Shown: positions 26,653-36,843, numbered from the stretch's first letter. The stretch: 64,000 nt of DNA from an uncultured Clostridia bacterium (GCA_947628085.1 CANQYM010000006.1:60130-124129); one strand, 5' to 3'. Made by a program: numbers and translations. Notes: a model not told the origin generated them from the letters alone.

Positions 26653-28437
26653 ATGGAAAAAAGTAATAAAAAAGGAAAAATAAAAAATTATTTTAAAAAT
26701 CATAAAAAAAGAGTAATTATACTTTCTATAATTATTTTAATAATTTTAATAAATATAATATTTTCTATTTTTAAACCTAAAGAAGTAGAAGAGGAGAAAT
26801 TAGAAATTGCCCCAATAGAAAAACGTTCTATAGGAACTAGCATTGCTGCAACTGGAGTAATTGAAACAAGTAGTACAAAAAATGTTGTTTCTACGTTAAC
26901 TGGTTCGGAAGTAAAAACAGTTAATGTAAAAGAAGGAGATACAGTAACTCCAGGTCAAGTAATTTGCACATTTGATACTTCTACAGTTCAAGATGCTTTA
27001 AATACAGCACAGCAATCTTTAGGAATATCTCAAGCTCAAGCAAATATTGGTATTGAGTCTGCAAGAAGAAATTTAAATGATGCAATAAAAAATAAAGATA
27101 CACAAATAAGCTCTACTCAAGCAGATGTTGATAATGCATTAAAAGCGTATCAAGATGCACAAAATCAATTAGAAAATACTAAAAATTCTCTAGCTACAGC
27201 ACAAGCTTCTTTGGAAAACTTGAAAAAAAGCGGATTTGATGAAAGCAAAAAGATTAGTTTTGAAACGGCTAAAAATTCTTATGAACAAGCTAAAAATGAA
27301 TATAATAATCAGTTACAATTAGTAAACAATTTAAAAATACAATATAATCAATATTACAATGATGGTGGAACTTTTATAGGTGCAGAACCACAAGAGGAAA
27401 CGCAAGAAGTTCAACAAATTAAACAAGATTACTTAAAAGAGCAAGCTACATTAGCAGAGCTTAAAAGCTCATTAGATACAAAAGAAGCAAGTTATAAATC
27501 AGCTGAGACAGAATACTCTAAATATCAAACGATAGAACCACAATATACTGCACTACAAACACAAATTGCACAATTGCAAAGTTCAATTCCAACATTAGAA
27601 CAAACAGTAAATAGTTTAAAAACAACTTATGAAAAAGCTTCTCAAGGTTTAAATACAGCAGCAACTAGTGCTGATAGCACAATAGCTAGTATGCAAGACG
27701 CATTAAATAATGCAGAATTAAGTTCTAACTTAAATCAAACTACTCAGCAAGCACAAATAAACACATATAAAGAACAATTGGATAAAGGAGTTTTAACATC
27801 TACTGTTTCTGGAACTGTTACATCAGTAAATGTTAAACCAGGAGATATCTACACTGGAGCAACAATTGCGGTTATAGAAGGTGTAGAAGAATTTATTATA
27901 GAATCAGAAATAGATGAATATGATATTGCAGATATAGATGTTGGAATGGAAGTTTTAATAAAAACAGATGCAACTCGTGATGAAGAATTAAGAGGAAGAG
28001 TAATTTATGTTTCAGCAAGTGCTACTACAAATCAAGCATCACAAATGGCAGGAATGTCTGCAAGTATGTCTGCATCTGGAAATGCAACATATAAAATACA
28101 AATTTCGTTAGATACTCCAAATGAAAGACTACGTTTAGGAATGAATGCAAAATTAAGTATTATTACAGATAGCAGAGAAAATGTATGGGCAGTTCCAATT
28201 GATGCAATTCATGTAAGAGATGATGGAACAAAATACATAGAAGTTTTAAATAATGAAAACGAAAATATAGAAAATAAGCAAGAACTAGATGTTACAACAG
28301 GACTTGAAAGCTCTTATTATGTAGAAATTAGTTCAAGTAAATTAACAAGTGGAATGCAAGTTGTTATGCCACAAGTAGAAGCAAATAACTCAATGGAAAC
28401 ATTAATAGAATTAATGGGTGCAGATGCAGGTTTATAA
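26653..28437 (+). CDS. HlyD/MacA-like membrane fusion subunit of an ABC exporter
   Basis: A 594-residue adaptor for the ABC transporter encoded by the next two genes. It has a short basic N-terminus, one membrane helix (about 21-38), a first biotinyl-lipoyl-like half (VNVKEGDTVTPGQVICTFD near residue 95), a long helical hairpin of about 250 residues rich in Gln, Asn and Ala (coiled coil), then the second lipoyl half (TSVNVKPGDIYTGATIAVIEG) and beta-barrel domains. In Gram-positive bacteria such adaptors extend into the wall. AAGGAG precedes the ATG. The substrate cannot be told. Confidence 0.9.
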   Translation: MEKSNKKGKIKNYFKNHKKRVIILSIIILIILINIIFSIFKPKEVEEEKLEIAPIEKRSIGTSIAATGVIETSSTKNVVSTLTGSEVKTVNVKEGDTVTPGQVICTFDTSTVQDALNTAQQSLGISQAQANIGIESARRNLNDAIKNKDTQISSTQADVDNALKAYQDAQNQLENTKNSLATAQASLENLKKSGFDESKKISFETAKNSYEQAKNEYNNQLQLVNNLKIQYNQYYNDGGTFIGAEPQEETQEVQQIKQDYLKEQATLAELKSSLDTKEASYKSAETEYSKYQTIEPQYTALQTQIAQLQSSIPTLEQTVNSLKTTYEKASQGLNTAATSADSTIASMQDALNNAELSSNLNQTTQQAQINTYKEQLDKGVLTSTVSGTVTSVNVKPGDIYTGATIAVIEGVEEFIIESEIDEYDIADIDVGMEVLIKTDATRDEELRGRVIYVSASATTNQASQMAGMSASMSASGNATYKIQISLDTPNERLRLGMNAKLSIITDSRENVWAVPIDAIHVRDDGTKYIEVLNNENENIENKQELDVTTGLESSYYVEISSSKLTSGMQVVMPQVEANNSMETLIELMGADAGL

Positions 28438-28454
28438 AATAGAAGGGAATATAA

Positions 28455-29150
28455 ATGGATTCAATAATAAAATTAACTAATATAGTAAAAAAATTTTATA
28501 TTGGTGAACCAAATGAATTAGAAATATTGCATGGAATTTCTTTAGAAGTTAAAGAAGGAGAATTTGTTGCAATAGTTGGACCTTCTGGCTCTGGAAAATC
28601 TACCTTAATGAATATGATTGGAGCTTTAGATAGGCCAACATCAGGAGATTATATTTTAGATGGAATAGATGTTGGAAAAGCAGATGATACAGAGCTTTCT
28701 AAAATAAGAAACCAAAAAATAGGATTTGTTTTTCAAACATACAATTTAATTCCAAAAACAAATGCAATTAAGAATATTGAACTTCCAATGTTATATGCTG
28801 GAATGGAAAGAAACAAAAGGATTGCAAGAGCTAAGGAATTATTAGACTTAGTAGAAATGGGAGATAGAGCAAAACACTTGCCAGAAGAATTATCAGGAGG
28901 ACAAAAACAAAGAGTTGCTATAGCAAGAGCTATGGCAAATGATCCTGCAATTATTTTAGCAGACGAACCAACAGGTGCACTAGATTCAAAAACAGGTAGA
29001 TTAGTTATGGATTTATTCCATAAATTAAATAAAGAGCAGAAAAAAACAATAGTACTTATTACTCACTCTAATGAGCTTGCAGCAGAAACAGACAGAATTA
29101 TATCAATAAGAGATGGGCTTATAATAAATGAAGAAAAAGGAGGCAAATAG
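28455..29150 (+). CDS. ABC transporter ATP-binding protein (MacB/LolD type)
   Basis: A 231-residue cytoplasmic ATPase with Walker A GPSGSGKST (about residue 43), Q-loop VFQTYNLIP, signature LSGGQKQRVAIARA (about residue 146), Walker B IILADEPTGALDSKTG and the H-loop VLITHS. The sequence type is that of lipoprotein/antimicrobial-peptide exporters of the MacB family. It follows the adaptor gene by 17 bases, and its stop codon directly adjoins the permease ATG. Confidence 0.95.
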   Translation: MDSIIKLTNIVKKFYIGEPNELEILHGISLEVKEGEFVAIVGPSGSGKSTLMNMIGALDRPTSGDYILDGIDVGKADDTELSKIRNQKIGFVFQTYNLIPKTNAIKNIELPMLYAGMERNKRIARAKELLDLVEMGDRAKHLPEELSGGQKQRVAIARAMANDPAIILADEPTGALDSKTGRLVMDLFHKLNKEQKKTIVLITHSNELAAETDRIISIRDGLIINEEKGGK

Positions 29151-30449
29151 ATGTTACTAGTAGAAAATATAATTTTAGCAATTAATAGCCTTCTTTCAAA
29201 TAAAATGAGGGCACTTCTTACTATGCTTGGAATTATAATTGGTATAGGAGCAGTTATTGCAATTATAACAGTTGGAGATTCTTTAACACTTTCTGTATCA
29301 GAAAATATGCAATCAATGGGAGCAAATGATGTTTATGTTATGGTAAGTCCTAAAAGAGCAGAAGATGAAGAATCAAAAGTAATTGAAGGCGCATCTTATG
29401 GAACTTTTGATACAATATCAAATGTAACTGATGATGATTACATAAGTGAAGAAATGGTTAAAGAATTATGCAACCAATTTTCAAATGATATATATGCTGT
29501 AAATTTACAAAAATCTATTGGAAATGGTCAAGCAGAAAAAAACAATAATATATCAAATTTAAATATTTATGGAGTTAGTGCTGGATACTTTATTACAAAT
29601 ACAATAGATTTACTTGGTGGACATATGTTTTCAGAAGAAGAGTTTGAAGCTGGAAAAAATGTTGCACTTGTATCAGATAAATTAGTAAATAAATTATTTG
29701 AAGGAGATATAAAAAAGGCAATTGGTTCAGAAATACCAGTAAGTGCAAATGGACAATTAGGAAACTTTACAATAGTTGGTGTATATGAATATCAACAAAA
29801 CTATATGATGGGAATGGCTATGGGTTCAGGTGATGATGTTACAACAAGTATGTATATTCCTTTAAAAGCATCAAATACATTTGAACATGGAGATATGAAT
29901 TTTGAATATATACAAATAATTACTAAAGTAGGAGTAGACTCTGAAGAACTTGTAACAAAAGTAACAAACTTTTTTAAACCTTATTATAAAACAAATAGAA
30001 ATTTTGAAATATCTGCATTTACTATGGGTTCTATGGTAAGTATGATGACAGATATGTTATCAACAATTACTCTTGCAATTTCAATAGTTGCTGGAATTGC
30101 TTTAGTTGTTGGTGGTATAGGAGTTATGAATATAATGCTAGTTTCTGTTACAGAAAGAACTAGAGAAATAGGAACTAGAAAAGCACTCGGTGCAAAGAAT
30201 TCTTCTATAAGAACACAATTTATAGTTGAAGCTATGATAATTTGTTTAATAGGTGGAGCAATAGGAGTAGTAGTTGGAATTGCTGGTGGAATATTTGCTT
30301 CTAATCTTTTAGGATATCCTGCAAAACCATCAATATCTGGAATAATAATTTCTTTATTATTCTCAATGTCAATAGGAGTTTTCTTTGGATATTATCCAGC
30401 AAATAAAGCAGCAAAAATGAACCCAATAGATGCATTACGATATGAATAA
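29151..30449 (+). CDS. FtsX-like permease of the MacB-type ABC exporter
   Basis: A 432-residue permease with the MacB layout: helix 1 (about 20-42), a large extracellular domain (about 50-300; VYVMVSPKRAE and VTTSMYIPLK segments), and three C-terminal helices. The family start KMRALLTMLGIIIGIGAVIAI and the conserved TERTREIGTRKALGAK loop are present. It completes a three-gene exporter with the adaptor and the ATPase. The start codon follows the ATPase stop with no gap. Confidence 0.94.
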   Translation: MLLVENIILAINSLLSNKMRALLTMLGIIIGIGAVIAIITVGDSLTLSVSENMQSMGANDVYVMVSPKRAEDEESKVIEGASYGTFDTISNVTDDDYISEEMVKELCNQFSNDIYAVNLQKSIGNGQAEKNNNISNLNIYGVSAGYFITNTIDLLGGHMFSEEEFEAGKNVALVSDKLVNKLFEGDIKKAIGSEIPVSANGQLGNFTIVGVYEYQQNYMMGMAMGSGDDVTTSMYIPLKASNTFEHGDMNFEYIQIITKVGVDSEELVTKVTNFFKPYYKTNRNFEISAFTMGSMVSMMTDMLSTITLAISIVAGIALVVGGIGVMNIMLVSVTERTREIGTRKALGAKNSSIRTQFIVEAMIICLIGGAIGVVVGIAGGIFASNLLGYPAKPSISGIIISLLFSMSIGVFFGYYPANKAAKMNPIDALRYE

Positions 30450-30473
30450 TATTAAATTAGAAAGAAATATAAT

Positions 30474-30953
30474 ATGAAAGAAGAAAAAATAGGATTTACA
30501 ATTGGAAAATTTGCTCCTTTTCATAAAGGACATCAATATTTAATTGAAACAGCATTAAATGAAATGGATAAAGTTATTGTTGTTGTATATGATACTGATG
30601 TAATAGATGTTCCAGCAAAGAAAAGAGCAAATTGGATTAAAGAATTGTATCCAAAAGTAGAAATTAAATATGCACATAATCCTCCATCACAATATGGACT
30701 AGATGATGAAAGTGTTAAAATTCAAATGGAATATTTAACTGAAATTATGAAAGAAGAAAAACCAACACATTTTTATAGTAGTGAAAAATATGGAGCTTGT
30801 GTTGCAAATTATATGAATATTGTTGATAGACGTGTTGATTCTGAAAGAAAAAAAGTTCCAATTAGAGCATCAGAAGTAAGAAGTAACATAGAGCAAAATA
30901 AACAATGGATAGAAAATAATGTTTATAACGATTTAAAAAAATATTATTTATAA
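30474..30953 (+). CDS. NadR-like adenylyltransferase
   Basis: A 159-residue nucleotidyltransferase of the NadR/cytidylyltransferase type. The HxGH nucleotide site is seen as FAPFHKGHQYLIE (about residue 15), followed by VVVYDTD and the end motif IRASEVRSN, which replaces the usual ISSTxxR. The NadR ribosylnicotinamide-kinase domain is absent, so it would be a single-domain NMN adenylyltransferase; another substrate is possible. It is 24 bases after the permease. Confidence 0.82.
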   Translation: MKEEKIGFTIGKFAPFHKGHQYLIETALNEMDKVIVVVYDTDVIDVPAKKRANWIKELYPKVEIKYAHNPPSQYGLDDESVKIQMEYLTEIMKEEKPTHFYSSEKYGACVANYMNIVDRRVDSERKKVPIRASEVRSNIEQNKQWIENNVYNDLKKYYL

Positions 30954-31059
30954 AATTAGACTAAACAGTCATATCAATAGAATTTAAAAAAATAAATGGT
31001 ATAATTATAATAACTTTAAAATTTTTCTAAAAGATACTTTTATTTGTATTGGAGGAATT

Positions 31060-32790
31060 ATGGAAAAACATAGTGTAAGAAATATTACAGATATGAAAGA
31101 TTTAATTAATCAAACAGTAGATCTTTATGGAGATAAACCTGCTTTTAAGTTTAAGAAAAGAATGTATAAAAAAGATGAAACTCCTGAAATATATACTATG
31201 TCTTATAAAGAATTTAAAAATGAAATTGACCAGTTTGGAACAGCTTTAAATTCTTTAGGAATAAAAGATGATGAAAGAGTTGCTTTAATTTCTAAAAACA
31301 GATATGAGTGGACTGTTGTTTATTATGCAGCAATTACTGGAAATAAAGTTATAGTACCATTAGATAAATCTTTACCAGATAATGAAATAATTTCTCTAGC
31401 AGGCAGAAGTGAAGCAAAAGCAATAGTTTTTGAATCAAAATACATGGAAGTTATTAAAAAAATTAAAGATGAAAAACTATCAAGTATAGAAAAATTTATT
31501 TGTTTTGATTTAGAAGAAGATGAAGGAGATATTTTATCATATAAAAAATTAGTAGAAAAAGGAAAAAAATTATTAGAGTCTGGAGATAAAACTTATTTAG
31601 ATGCAAAAATGGAACCAGAAAAAACTTCAATTTTATTATTCACTTCAGGAACAACATCTATTTCAAAAGCTGTAATGCTTTCTCAAAAAAACATTTGTGC
31701 AAATATTTTAGATATACTTAGCATACTTAAATTTACATCAGATGACAGTATGTTAACTCTATTGCCATTCCATCATGCTTTTCAAGCAATTATAAATAAT
31801 ATAGTTGTATATATTGGTGCTTCAATGTCATTTTGTGATGGATTAAAATATATTCAGCAAAATCTTTGTGAATATAAACCAACAGTTATTGTTTGTGTTC
31901 CTCTAATTTTAGAAAGTATTCATAAAAGAATAATGAAAAACATTGATAAACAAGGAAAAACAAAACTTGTAAGCAGAATGAAAAAAGTAACAAATGTGCT
32001 AGATAAAGTACATATAAAATTAAAAAGAAAAATATTTAGTGAAATTCATGAAGCAATTGGAGGAAATGTAAGACTAATAGTAAGTGGTGCTGCAGCAATG
32101 GATCCTACTCTTGCAAAATCATTTAGTGAATTTGGAATAAGAATAGTTCAAGGATATGGATTAACAGAAACATCTCCAGTAATAGCTGTTGAAAATGATT
32201 TTCATGCAAAAGCAGGTTCTGTAGGAACAGCTCTTCCTTCTTTAGAAGTAAAAATTGATGAAAAAGATGAAAAGGGTATTGGCGAAATATTAGTAAAAGG
32301 TCCAAGTGTTATGATAGGCTATTATAACAATAATGAAGCAACAGAAGAGGCTTTTGCAGGCGGATGGTTCCATACAGGAGATTTAGGATATATAGAAAAT
32401 GGCTATTTATATATTACTGGTAGAAAGAAAAATGTTATAGTACAAAAAAATGGAAAAAATATATTCCCAGAAGAATTAGAAATTTTAATAGGATATATAC
32501 CTGGTGTTAAAGAATGTATGGTATATGGAAGGCCAACTAAAGATGATGACTTAGATGTTTGCGTTAAAATCGTTTATGATGAAGATGCAATTAAAGAAAT
32601 TATGGGATATATAAGTGAGCAAGATATATACAAATACATGAAAGAAAAAATAACTGAAATTAATCATAAAATGCCACCATATAAACACATTAGAGATATT
32701 ATAGTAACAAAAGAAGAACTAATAAAAACAACAACTGCAAAGGTAAAAAGACATGAAGAAATAGCAAAAATATTAGGAACTCAAAAATAA
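31060..32790 (+). CDS. Long-chain acyl-CoA synthetase-like AMP-binding enzyme
   Basis: Activates a fatty acid or related acid with ATP, membrane-associated. The 576 residues carry the AMP-binding P-loop as LLFTSGTTSISKAVMLS (about 193), the core motif GYGLTETSPVIA (about 365), the TGDLGYIENGYLYITGRKKN block and a C-terminal catalytic Lys region TTAKVKRHEE. The P-loop has Ser-Ile-Ser-Lys where Gly-x-Pro-Lys is common, so the P-loop glycine and proline are replaced. An extended -10 (TGGTATAAT near 31000) and a GGAGG site precede it. Confidence 0.92.
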   Translation: MEKHSVRNITDMKDLINQTVDLYGDKPAFKFKKRMYKKDETPEIYTMSYKEFKNEIDQFGTALNSLGIKDDERVALISKNRYEWTVVYYAAITGNKVIVPLDKSLPDNEIISLAGRSEAKAIVFESKYMEVIKKIKDEKLSSIEKFICFDLEEDEGDILSYKKLVEKGKKLLESGDKTYLDAKMEPEKTSILLFTSGTTSISKAVMLSQKNICANILDILSILKFTSDDSMLTLLPFHHAFQAIINNIVVYIGASMSFCDGLKYIQQNLCEYKPTVIVCVPLILESIHKRIMKNIDKQGKTKLVSRMKKVTNVLDKVHIKLKRKIFSEIHEAIGGNVRLIVSGAAAMDPTLAKSFSEFGIRIVQGYGLTETSPVIAVENDFHAKAGSVGTALPSLEVKIDEKDEKGIGEILVKGPSVMIGYYNNNEATEEAFAGGWFHTGDLGYIENGYLYITGRKKNVIVQKNGKNIFPEELEILIGYIPGVKECMVYGRPTKDDDLDVCVKIVYDEDAIKEIMGYISEQDIYKYMKEKITEINHKMPPYKHIRDIIVTKEELIKTTTAKVKRHEEIAKILGTQK

Positions 32791-32837
32791 AATATAAAAT
32801 TTATAAAAAACTTTTGTGTTCAATATGTGAATTTTTT

Positions 32838-32868
32838 AAAAAGTGCTTTTAAATGAGGCACTTTTTTT
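32838..32868 (+). terminator. Intrinsic terminator after the acyl-CoA synthetase gene
   Basis: AAAAAGTGC (32838-32846) pairs with GCACTTTTT (32858-32866), followed by two more T. An extended -10 (TGATATAAT, 32868-32876) for the next gene directly follows it, with no clear -35. Confidence 0.8.
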
Positions 32869-32936
32869 GATATAATACACGATGTACAAAATATAATAAT
32901 TTATATTTCTAACAAATAAAAAATTTGGAGAATAAA

Positions 32937-33593
32937 ATGAATAATGTTTTTGGAATATTAGTTTCAATAATTTTTATAGGAATAGTATTAGCTTCTGCAA
33001 GAGTTTTTGAAAAAGCAGGAAAAGAAGCAAGCAGAAAATTCATACATATAATACTTTCAAATTGGTGGATTATTGCAATGGTATTTTTCGATAATATATT
33101 TTTTGCAGCTTTAATGCCAGCTCTATTTATAGTAATTAACTATGCTTCATACAAAATGGATATCATAAAAGTTATGGAACGAGATAATGGAGAAGAAAAT
33201 AAAGAAAGTCTAGGAACAGTTTATTATGCAATAAGCTTATTCATACTTGCAATAATAACATTTGGACCACTAAAAAATCCTTTAGTAGGATTATGTGGTG
33301 TTGCTGTTATGGGATATGGAGATGGACTAGCTGCTGTTATTGGACAATCTGTTAAAAGTCCAGAATATAAAATAGGAAAAAATAAAAAGACTTTAGCAGG
33401 ATCTCTTGCAATGTTTTGTGTAACTTTAATGATAATGGCAGGATTTTTCACATATAATGCATCAAGTTATGTTGCAATAAAATCTATTCTAGTAGCAGTT
33501 TTAATGACAATAGTAGAGGCAATATCTATTAAGGGAACAGACAATATTACTGTTCCACTTATAACATCATTACTTGCAATGTTAATGATATAG
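32937..33593 (+). CDS. Phytol/dolichol kinase-like (VTE5/SEC59 family) membrane protein
   Basis: A polytopic protein of 218 residues from the ATG at 32937 (GGAG 8 bases before it; the TTG at 32925 is less likely). Family segments: KFIHIILSNWW near the N-terminus (conserved Arg-Lys-x-x-His), then GYGDGLAAVIGQ (about residue 125) and KTLAGSLAMF with a Lys-Thr-Gly-Ser-like motif. These proteins use CTP to phosphorylate a long-chain alcohol (phytol, dolichol) or diacylglycerol. It is 9 bases before dxs, so a role in recycling or making a polyprenyl carrier is plausible; the substrate is not shown by the sequence. Confidence 0.85.
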   Translation: MNNVFGILVSIIFIGIVLASARVFEKAGKEASRKFIHIILSNWWIIAMVFFDNIFFAALMPALFIVINYASYKMDIIKVMERDNGEENKESLGTVYYAISLFILAIITFGPLKNPLVGLCGVAVMGYGDGLAAVIGQSVKSPEYKIGKNKKTLAGSLAMFCVTLMIMAGFFTYNASSYVAIKSILVAVLMTIVEAISIKGTDNITVPLITSLLAMLMI

Positions 33594-33602
33594 GAGAATA
33601 AA

Positions 33603-35483
33603 ATGATTTTAGAAAAAGTAAATTACCCAGAAGATTTGAAAAGTTTAAAAATAGAAGATAAAAAAATATTAGCAGAACAAATTAGAGAAAAACTATTAGA
33701 AGTTGTTTCTCATACAGGCGGACACTTGGCTTCTAATTTAGGTATTGTGGAATTAACAATAGCTATTCACAGTGTGTTTAATACTCCAATAGATAAAGTA
33801 ATTTGGGATGTTGGACATCAAACTTATGTACATAAAATTTTAACTGGCAGAAAAAACAAACTAGAAACACTAAGAAAATTAGATGGAATAGCAGGTTTTC
33901 CTAAAACTAATGAAAGTATATATGATAATTTCAACACTGGTCATAGTAGCACTTCTATTTCTGTTGGACTTGGAATGGCAAGAGCAAGAGATATAAAAGG
34001 TGAAAACAACAAAATCATAGCTGTTATAGGAGATGGGGCACTAACAGGAGGAATGGCATTAGAAGCACTAAATGATGTTGGAAGTAGCAACACGAATATA
34101 ATAGTTATATTAAATGATAATGAAATGAGCATATCTAAAAATGTTGGCGGAATATCTATGATGCTATCAAAATTAAGAACAAAGAGTACATATGTAAAGG
34201 CTAATATTAAAGGTAAAAGAACAATAAGCAAAATTCCTTTTATAGGAGAAAAAATAGTAAAATTTGTTCAAAGAGGAAAAAGAGGAATTAAACAACTTGT
34301 TATACCTAAAATGTATTTTGAAGATATAGGATTTAGATATTTAGGACCAGTTGATGGACACAATATTGAAGCATTAGAAGACATTTTCAAAATCTCTAAA
34401 GAGCAAGAAGGGCCTATTTTAATTCATGTTTTAACTAAAAAAGGAAAAGGTTATAAACCAGCTGAAGAAACTCCAGATAAATTTCATAGTACATCAAAAT
34501 TTAATATTAAAACTGGAGAAAAAATAGGAAAATCCAAAAAAGATTATTCAAAAGTTTTTGGAGAAAAATTAGTTAAAATTGCAAAAAATAATAAAGATAT
34601 TGTTGCAATTACAGCAGCAATGAAAGATGGAACAGGACTTACAGAATTTGCTAAAAAATATCCAAAAAGATTTTTTGATGTTGGAATAGCAGAACAGCAT
34701 GCAGTTGGTATGGCAGCAGGAATGGCAAAAGCTGGAATGATACCAGTTGTCCCAATATATTCTTCTTTTATACAAAGGGCTTATGACCAATTAGTTCATG
34801 ATGTTGCAATTCAAAATTTGCCTGTAATAATATGTGCAGATAGAGCTGGAATTGTTGGAAATGATGGTGAAACACATCAAGGACTTTTAGATTTGTCTTT
34901 TACAAATAGCATACCTAATTTTGTAATTATGGCACCAAAGGATTTTAATGAATTAGAAGAAATGTTAGATTTTGCAGTTAACCTTAAAAAGCCAGTATTA
35001 CTTAGATATCCAAGAGGTGGAGAGGGTATCAGTTTTGAAAAATGTGAAAAACTATCACTTGGTAAATCAGAAGTTTTAGAAACCGGAAGCGATGTAACTA
35101 TTGTTGCTATTGGAAAAATGGTTTCAAGAGCAATAGAAGTATCAAATTTATTAAAAGAAAATAATATTTCTTCTACTGTAATAAATGCAAGATTTTTAAA
35201 GCCTTTTGATGAAAAAGCTTTACTAAAAAATATTAATAAATTAGTAGTAACTATAGAAGATGGAACAATTATTGGAGGATTAGGAAGCAAGGTAGAAGAA
35301 ATTTTAATGGAAAATGATATTCATTTAAAAATAGAAAAAGTAGCATATCCAGATGAATTTATTAAACATGGAAACACAGATGAAATTGAAAAGAAATATG
35401 GATTAGATGCAAAAACAATATCAGATAATATAAAAGATATTTTAGAAGAAAAAGTTAAAAATATTAATACAATTAGACTTTAG
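33603..35483 (+). CDS. dxs: 1-deoxy-D-xylulose-5-phosphate synthase
   Basis: First enzyme of the MEP isoprenoid pathway, thiamine-diphosphate dependent. The 626 residues show VSHTGGHLASNLGIVELTIA near residue 36 in parts, the ThDP/Mg motif GDGALTGGMALEALN (about 146) with NDNEMSIS, the transketolase-type GIAEQHAVGMAAGMA (about 363), and DGETHQG with the catalytic His region. The length is typical. The stop is followed directly by the ylmH-like gene. The other MEP genes are not in the window. Confidence 0.97.
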   Translation: MILEKVNYPEDLKSLKIEDKKILAEQIREKLLEVVSHTGGHLASNLGIVELTIAIHSVFNTPIDKVIWDVGHQTYVHKILTGRKNKLETLRKLDGIAGFPKTNESIYDNFNTGHSSTSISVGLGMARARDIKGENNKIIAVIGDGALTGGMALEALNDVGSSNTNIIVILNDNEMSISKNVGGISMMLSKLRTKSTYVKANIKGKRTISKIPFIGEKIVKFVQRGKRGIKQLVIPKMYFEDIGFRYLGPVDGHNIEALEDIFKISKEQEGPILIHVLTKKGKGYKPAEETPDKFHSTSKFNIKTGEKIGKSKKDYSKVFGEKLVKIAKNNKDIVAITAAMKDGTGLTEFAKKYPKRFFDVGIAEQHAVGMAAGMAKAGMIPVVPIYSSFIQRAYDQLVHDVAIQNLPVIICADRAGIVGNDGETHQGLLDLSFTNSIPNFVIMAPKDFNELEEMLDFAVNLKKPVLLRYPRGGEGISFEKCEKLSLGKSEVLETGSDVTIVAIGKMVSRAIEVSNLLKENNISSTVINARFLKPFDEKALLKNINKLVVTIEDGTIIGGLGSKVEEILMENDIHLKIEKVAYPDEFIKHGNTDEIEKKYGLDAKTISDNIKDILEEKVKNINTIRL

Positions 35484-35492
35484 GTGAAGTTT

Positions 35493-36287
35493 ATGTTTGA
35501 AAAAGTAAAAGAAAAATATAAAGATAGTGAATATAAAATTCTAATTGCTAAGTTTATAGATAAATATAATTTTTGCAAACTAAAAAATAAAATAACATAC
35601 ACAGATTTTTTAAATATTTCTGAAATATCTATATTAAAAAAAGTATTAGAAGAAGAAAATATAAAAAATTATGTTTTCTATGGTGGAAAAGAAGATGCAG
35701 ATAGAAATATTTTAATATTTTATCCAGAAAAATTTTCAAAAGAAATTGTAGAAAAGAATTATGAAAAGATATTAGAAATTATTAGAATAAAATTACCAAA
35801 TAATATAAAATACGAACATCGTGAATTTTTAAGTGGAATTATGAAGCTTGGAATAAAAAGAGAAAAATTTGGAGATATAGTTGTAACAACTTCAGGAGCA
35901 GATATAATTGCTCTTTCAGAAATTTCTAAAGTTTTATTAGAAGATTTAAAAACATTAACAAGATTTAGAAAATCTGAAATAAATATTTTAAATATAAATG
36001 AACTAACAAATGTTACTCCAGAATTTGATAATATAAATATAATAGTTTCTTCTATAAGACTAGATAATTTCGTATCTGAACTTGCAAGAACTTCTAGATT
36101 AGGAGCTCAAGAATTAATAAAACAGGGAAAAGTTTTTATAAATTCAATAAATGAATTTAAAGATTCAAAAAAAATAAATATAAATGATACAATAACAATA
36201 AGGGGAAAAGGAAAATTTATTTTCGATTCAGTTGAAAAAGAAACTAAAAGTGGAAAACTTTTACTTAATTTAAGAAAATATAAATAA
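35493..36287 (+). CDS. ylmH: YlmH-like S4-domain RNA-binding protein
   Basis: A 264-residue protein of the YlmH family with a C-terminal S4 RNA-binding domain (about residues 185-245: RLDNFVSELARTSRLGAQELI and KVFIN). The N-terminal part (1-80) and middle domain (80-170, including REFLSGIMKLGIKREKFGDI) match the family pattern. YlmH in B. subtilis binds ribosomal tRNA and acts in ribosome rescue. The ATG at 35493 is chosen over GTG at 35484 because AGGTG lies 6 bases upstream. Confidence 0.9.
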   Translation: MFEKVKEKYKDSEYKILIAKFIDKYNFCKLKNKITYTDFLNISEISILKKVLEEENIKNYVFYGGKEDADRNILIFYPEKFSKEIVEKNYEKILEIIRIKLPNNIKYEHREFLSGIMKLGIKREKFGDIVVTTSGADIIALSEISKVLLEDLKTLTRFRKSEINILNINELTNVTPEFDNINIIVSSIRLDNFVSELARTSRLGAQELIKQGKVFINSINEFKDSKKININDTITIRGKGKFIFDSVEKETKSGKLLLNLRKYK

Positions 36288-36381
36288 AATTAAGATGTAG
36301 ATTAACATTTAATTGTAAATTATGAATTAAATTATGAAACTTTATAGTAAAATTTAAATAAAATATGATTTTGGAGGTTTT

Positions 36382-36774
36382 ATGGAAAATTTAGAAAAAG
36401 ACGTTTTCTTAGCAAATGAAGTACAGAAAAAATCTTATTCACCATATTCAAATTTTAGAGTTGGAGCAGTTCTTACTACTAAATCTGGAAAAAAATATAC
36501 TGGATGCAATATAGAAAATGATGGAATACAAGCAATTTGTGCAGAAAGAGTAGCATTTTGTAAAGCATTATCAGAAGGCGAAAAGGAGTTTGAAAGCATT
36601 TTAGTTGTTGGAGGAAAAAGCGAAGAAGAAAATAATAAATGTTTGCCATGTGGATATTGCAGACAATTTATGAGTGAATTTATAGATAAAAACTTCAAAA
36701 TTTATAATGCTTATCAAAATAAAATAGATGAATATAAAATAGAAGATTTATTACCAAATTCATTTAATTTATAA
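36382..36774 (+). CDS. cdd: Cytidine deaminase
   Basis: Converts cytidine and deoxycytidine to the uridine forms in pyrimidine salvage. The 130-residue enzyme has the zinc motifs CAERVAF (Cys-Ala-Glu) near residue 54 and PCGYCRQ near residue 91, plus SPYSNFRVGA at the N-terminus. The length equals homotetrameric Cdd. GGAGG precedes the ATG by 7 bases. Confidence 0.96.
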   Translation: MENLEKDVFLANEVQKKSYSPYSNFRVGAVLTTKSGKKYTGCNIENDGIQAICAERVAFCKALSEGEKEFESILVVGGKSEEENNKCLPCGYCRQFMSEFIDKNFKIYNAYQNKIDEYKIEDLLPNSFNL

Positions 36775-36798
36775 AAAATATATAAGAAATATAAAATT

Positions 36799-36829
36799 AA
36801 GAGCTTCATTTAAAATAGAAGCTCTTTTT
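36799..36829 (+). terminator. Intrinsic terminator after cdd
   Basis: AAGAGCTTC (36799-36807) pairs with GAAGCTCTT (36818-36826), followed by T-rich sequence. It lies between two convergent genes and may serve both. Confidence 0.8.
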
Positions 36830-36843
36830 ATAATTTATTATAT

